NCBI RefSeq assembly: GCF_001682855.1
Contig: NZ_MAQW01000001.1
Location: forward strand, 775,084-839,083
From: Bacillus sp. FJAT-27264
GTDB lineage: Bacteria > Bacillota > Bacilli > Paenibacillales > Paenibacillaceae
DNA: 64,000 nucleotides
Direction: 5' to 3'
The notes under the pieces are model-generated. The model searched no databases and was not told where the DNA came from. It saw only the letters and a list, made by a program, of their open reading frames with translations. Positions 62,238 to 64,000 of this stretch are shown here, in pieces. The translations under genes and the position numbers were made by a program. Every line of letters starts with the position of its first letter. The stretch's first letter is position 1.

Positions 62238-63269
62238 TTACTGTTCCGGATATGCTAGAATTTTGGCAAAGCCTACCGACACCTGTTGACCATGATGAAG
62301 CGTTCTGACCTCGTCGCGAGCCAGGAATGCACGTACCGTGCCATGATCCTGAACATCGACCGACACCTCGGCATAATGACCAAGCACCATAATCTGCTTA
62401 ATCGTCCCCTGTAGTCTACTCTCTGCGCCGCCACCGAACTGAATATCTTCCGGCCGGACAGCCACCGTAACTTCACCTGAAAGCTTGTTAGGGTTCGGGA
62501 AACTCAGTTCCCCTACCTTAATCCCGCCTTCAGCAACCACCCCCTTCAAGAAGTTCATTTTCCCGATAAACTGGGCTACATATAGTGATTTGGGCTCATC
62601 ATATATTTCCTGCGGAGTGGCAATCTGCTCGATATGTCCATGATTCATCACCACAATCCGGTCGGAGATCGATAAGGCCTCCTCCTGGTCATGCGTGACA
62701 AAGACCATGGTCAGACCGAGGTCAGCTTGAATCTCGCGCAGTTCCTCCCGCATTTCGTGCCGCAGCTTGGCATCCAGTGCCGAGAACGGCTCGTCCAGCA
62801 GCAGCACTGCAGGCTTCAACAGCAGTGAGCGGGCCACGGCGATCCGCTGCTGCTGACCGCCGGACAGCTGCCCAGGATATTTCTTCCCTGCACCAGGCAG
62901 CCGAACCAGCTCCAGCACCTGCTCAATCGCCTGATCACGTTCTGCCTTCTTCATCTTGCGGATTTTCAGGCCAAACGCCAGATTATCGTACACAGTCATA
63001 TGTGGCCACAGATTGTAACCCTGGAAGACCATGGAGGTCGGACGTTTCTCCGGTGGTGCCTTCAGCACACTTTTGCCTTCAATCAGAATGTCTCCGGTAT
63101 CTGGATCTAGGAAGCCGCCGATACTGCGCAGCAGTGTTGTCTTGCCGCAGCCGGACGGTCCCAAGAGGGTGACCATCTCCCCTTTGCCGACATCCAGTGA
63201 AATATCGCTTACTCCATCGCCTGTTTTATAACGTTTTGTCAGTTTCTGAATGGATAATTGAGTCTCCAT
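62238..63269 (-). CDS. ABC transporter ATP-binding protein (PotA-like, with TOBE domain)
   Basis: A 343-residue ATPase with Walker A GPSGCGKTT, Q-loop MVFQGYNLWPH, signature LSGGQQQR, Walker B LLLDEPFSALD and switch His in VTHDQEEAL. A C-terminal TOBE domain (VAVRPEDIQFG) is present. It powers the operon's two permeases. GGAGG precedes the ATG by about six bases. Confidence 0.93.
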   Translation of the reverse strand: METQLSIQKLTKRYKTGDGVSDISLDVGKGEMVTLLGPSGCGKTTLLRSIGGFLDPDTGDILIEGKSVLKAPPEKRPTSMVFQGYNLWPHMTVYDNLAFGLKIRKMKKAERDQAIEQVLELVRLPGAGKKYPGQLSGGQQQRIAVARSLLLKPAVLLLDEPFSALDAKLRHEMREELREIQADLGLTMVFVTHDQEEALSISDRIVVMNHGHIEQIATPQEIYDEPKSLYVAQFIGKMNFLKGVVAEGGIKVGELSFPNPNKLSGEVTVAVRPEDIQFGGGAESRLQGTIKQIMVLGHYAEVSVDVQDHGTVRAFLARDEVRTLHHGQQVSVGFAKILAYPEQ

Positions 63270-63295
63270 AATGCCCTCCTGTCCCGCACGTCAGT

Positions 63296-64000
63296 TTATT
63301 TGATCTGGAAGCCGCTCGACAGAACATCCGCGCTGACAAAACGCTGGGCCGCCAGCAGTAGAATAATCGTCGGAGCTGTCAGAATAATTGAGAAGACCGC
63401 ACCGGCATAAGCCGGGTAATCGCTAATAATGCCATACATCACAACAGGCATCGTTCTGAAATTGGGTACACCGACGAGGAAAGTTCCCTGCGCTTCATCA
63501 AGTGAGTTTAGAAAGGTAAAGATTGAAGCGACGATAATACCTGGCATCGCCATCGGCAGCGTAATGCTGCGGAAGACCCGGAACGGACTTGCCCCTACGT
63601 CACGGGCTGATTCTTCCTGCGCCGTGTGGACATTACGGAACGCTGAGGTCGGAATCCAGGTCATGTACATCAGCACGTTGATGATATGAATCAGAATAAC
63701 GCCGAGCAGGGTGTTCATCAGACCAAGCTTATAGAACAGCACTGCGATGGAGACATAGAGCCCCATTTTGGGAAAGGCGTGCGTCAGCAGGAACGAGAAC
63801 AAGAAGAACTTGCTGAGCGGAAAACGAATTCGGGCAAAGGCATACGCTGCCGGAACACAAAGCACGATCGATACAGCAGTAACGATGGTAGCGATCAGGA
63901 AGGAAAGAGCGATAGACTGCGAGACTCCCTCCTGCTGGAAAACAAACTTCCACCACTTCAGCGACCATTCCCTAGGAAGCATGTCCGGGTAATTCCAGTT
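63296..64000 (-). CDS. ABC transporter permease (PotC/PhnV-like), 5' end cut by window edge
   Basis: Partial gene: the frame stays open to base 64000 (NWNYPD then MLPREWSLKWW), so the true start lies outside. The visible 235 residues carry five or more helices and the coupling loop ESARDVGASPFRVFRSITLPM. It is the first visible gene of the ABC/PHP/GDPD operon; its promoter is out of view. Confidence 0.9.
   Translation of the reverse strand, partial: NWNYPDMLPREWSLKWWKFVFQQEGVSQSIALSFLIATIVTAVSIVLCVPAAYAFARIRFPLSKFFLFSFLLTHAFPKMGLYVSIAVLFYKLGLMNTLLGVILIHIINVLMYMTWIPTSAFRNVHTAQEESARDVGASPFRVFRSITLPMAMPGIIVASIFTFLNSLDEAQGTFLVGVPNFRTMPVVMYGIISDYPAYAGAVFSIILTAPTIILLLAAQRFVSADVLSSGFQIK

Overview
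The window looks like a chromosomal segment of a Paenibacillus-type Firmicute. The basis is gene content and style: strong GGAGG ribosome sites with ATG, GTG and TTG starts, a YesM/YesN-type two-component pair, SLH-anchored and copper-amine-oxidase-domain cell-wall proteins, a double-headed bacterial dynamin, and low-to-mid GC with many intrinsic terminators. Species cannot be fixed from the sequence alone. Most genes are on the minus strand.

Layout. 1-5.9 kb: a five-gene peptide-type ABC importer operon, preceded by an ArsR-like regulator (6.1-7.0 kb). 7.2-13.2 kb: small acetyltransferases, a flavodoxin with a Fur box inside its promoter, a VOC protein and an AraC regulator, and a methyltransferase/pseudouridine synthase pair. 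13.2-15.8 kb: a gene-poor, repeat-rich zone around a marR gene. 15.8-20.3 kb: parE-parC. 20.3-26.4 kb: an ABC-2 exporter, an SGNH hydrolase, a CAP-domain protein and a WG-repeat protein. 26.4-31.3 kb: dispersed intergenic repeats around a GNAT gene, then a short Crp/Fnr regulator convergent with hmp, whose promoter has a perfect TGTGA-N6-TCACA site near -41.5. 30.2-39 kb: mglBAC, a sugar-binding lipoprotein, a histidine kinase and a response regulator, which together suggest sugar-induced galactoside uptake. 39.3-41 kb: an IS110-family element inserted into a copy of the dispersed repeat. 41.2-48.5 kb: GNAT, purT, dynamin, a small conserved protein and nth. 48.7-55.5 kb: an envelope cluster (SLH protein, GerMN lipoprotein, two paralogous amidases). 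55.7-57.7 kb: leuCD. 58-64 kb: an operon with an ABC importer, a small beta-rich protein, a CehA-like PHP hydrolase and an atypical GDPD-like protein; it continues past the right edge.

Most unusual signals. (1) Three intergenic arrays of 21-bp imperfect palindromes (TAACRGGA-N5-TCCYGTTA) at 29-162, 14344-14528 and 46746-46929 share one geometry, with start-to-start spacings of 51, 61/62 and 51 bp, while the spacers show no obvious sequence conservation. The first array appears cut by the window edge. (2) A dispersed intergenic element carries a long hairpin whose 15-bp stem differs at six positions between two copies and stays perfectly paired in both. One copy is interrupted by the IS110 element and another by a separate inverted-repeat element. 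(3) A 21-bp minisatellite of 38 consecutive copies, and four tandem 17-bp perfect palindromes at a 37-bp period inside the mgl operon.
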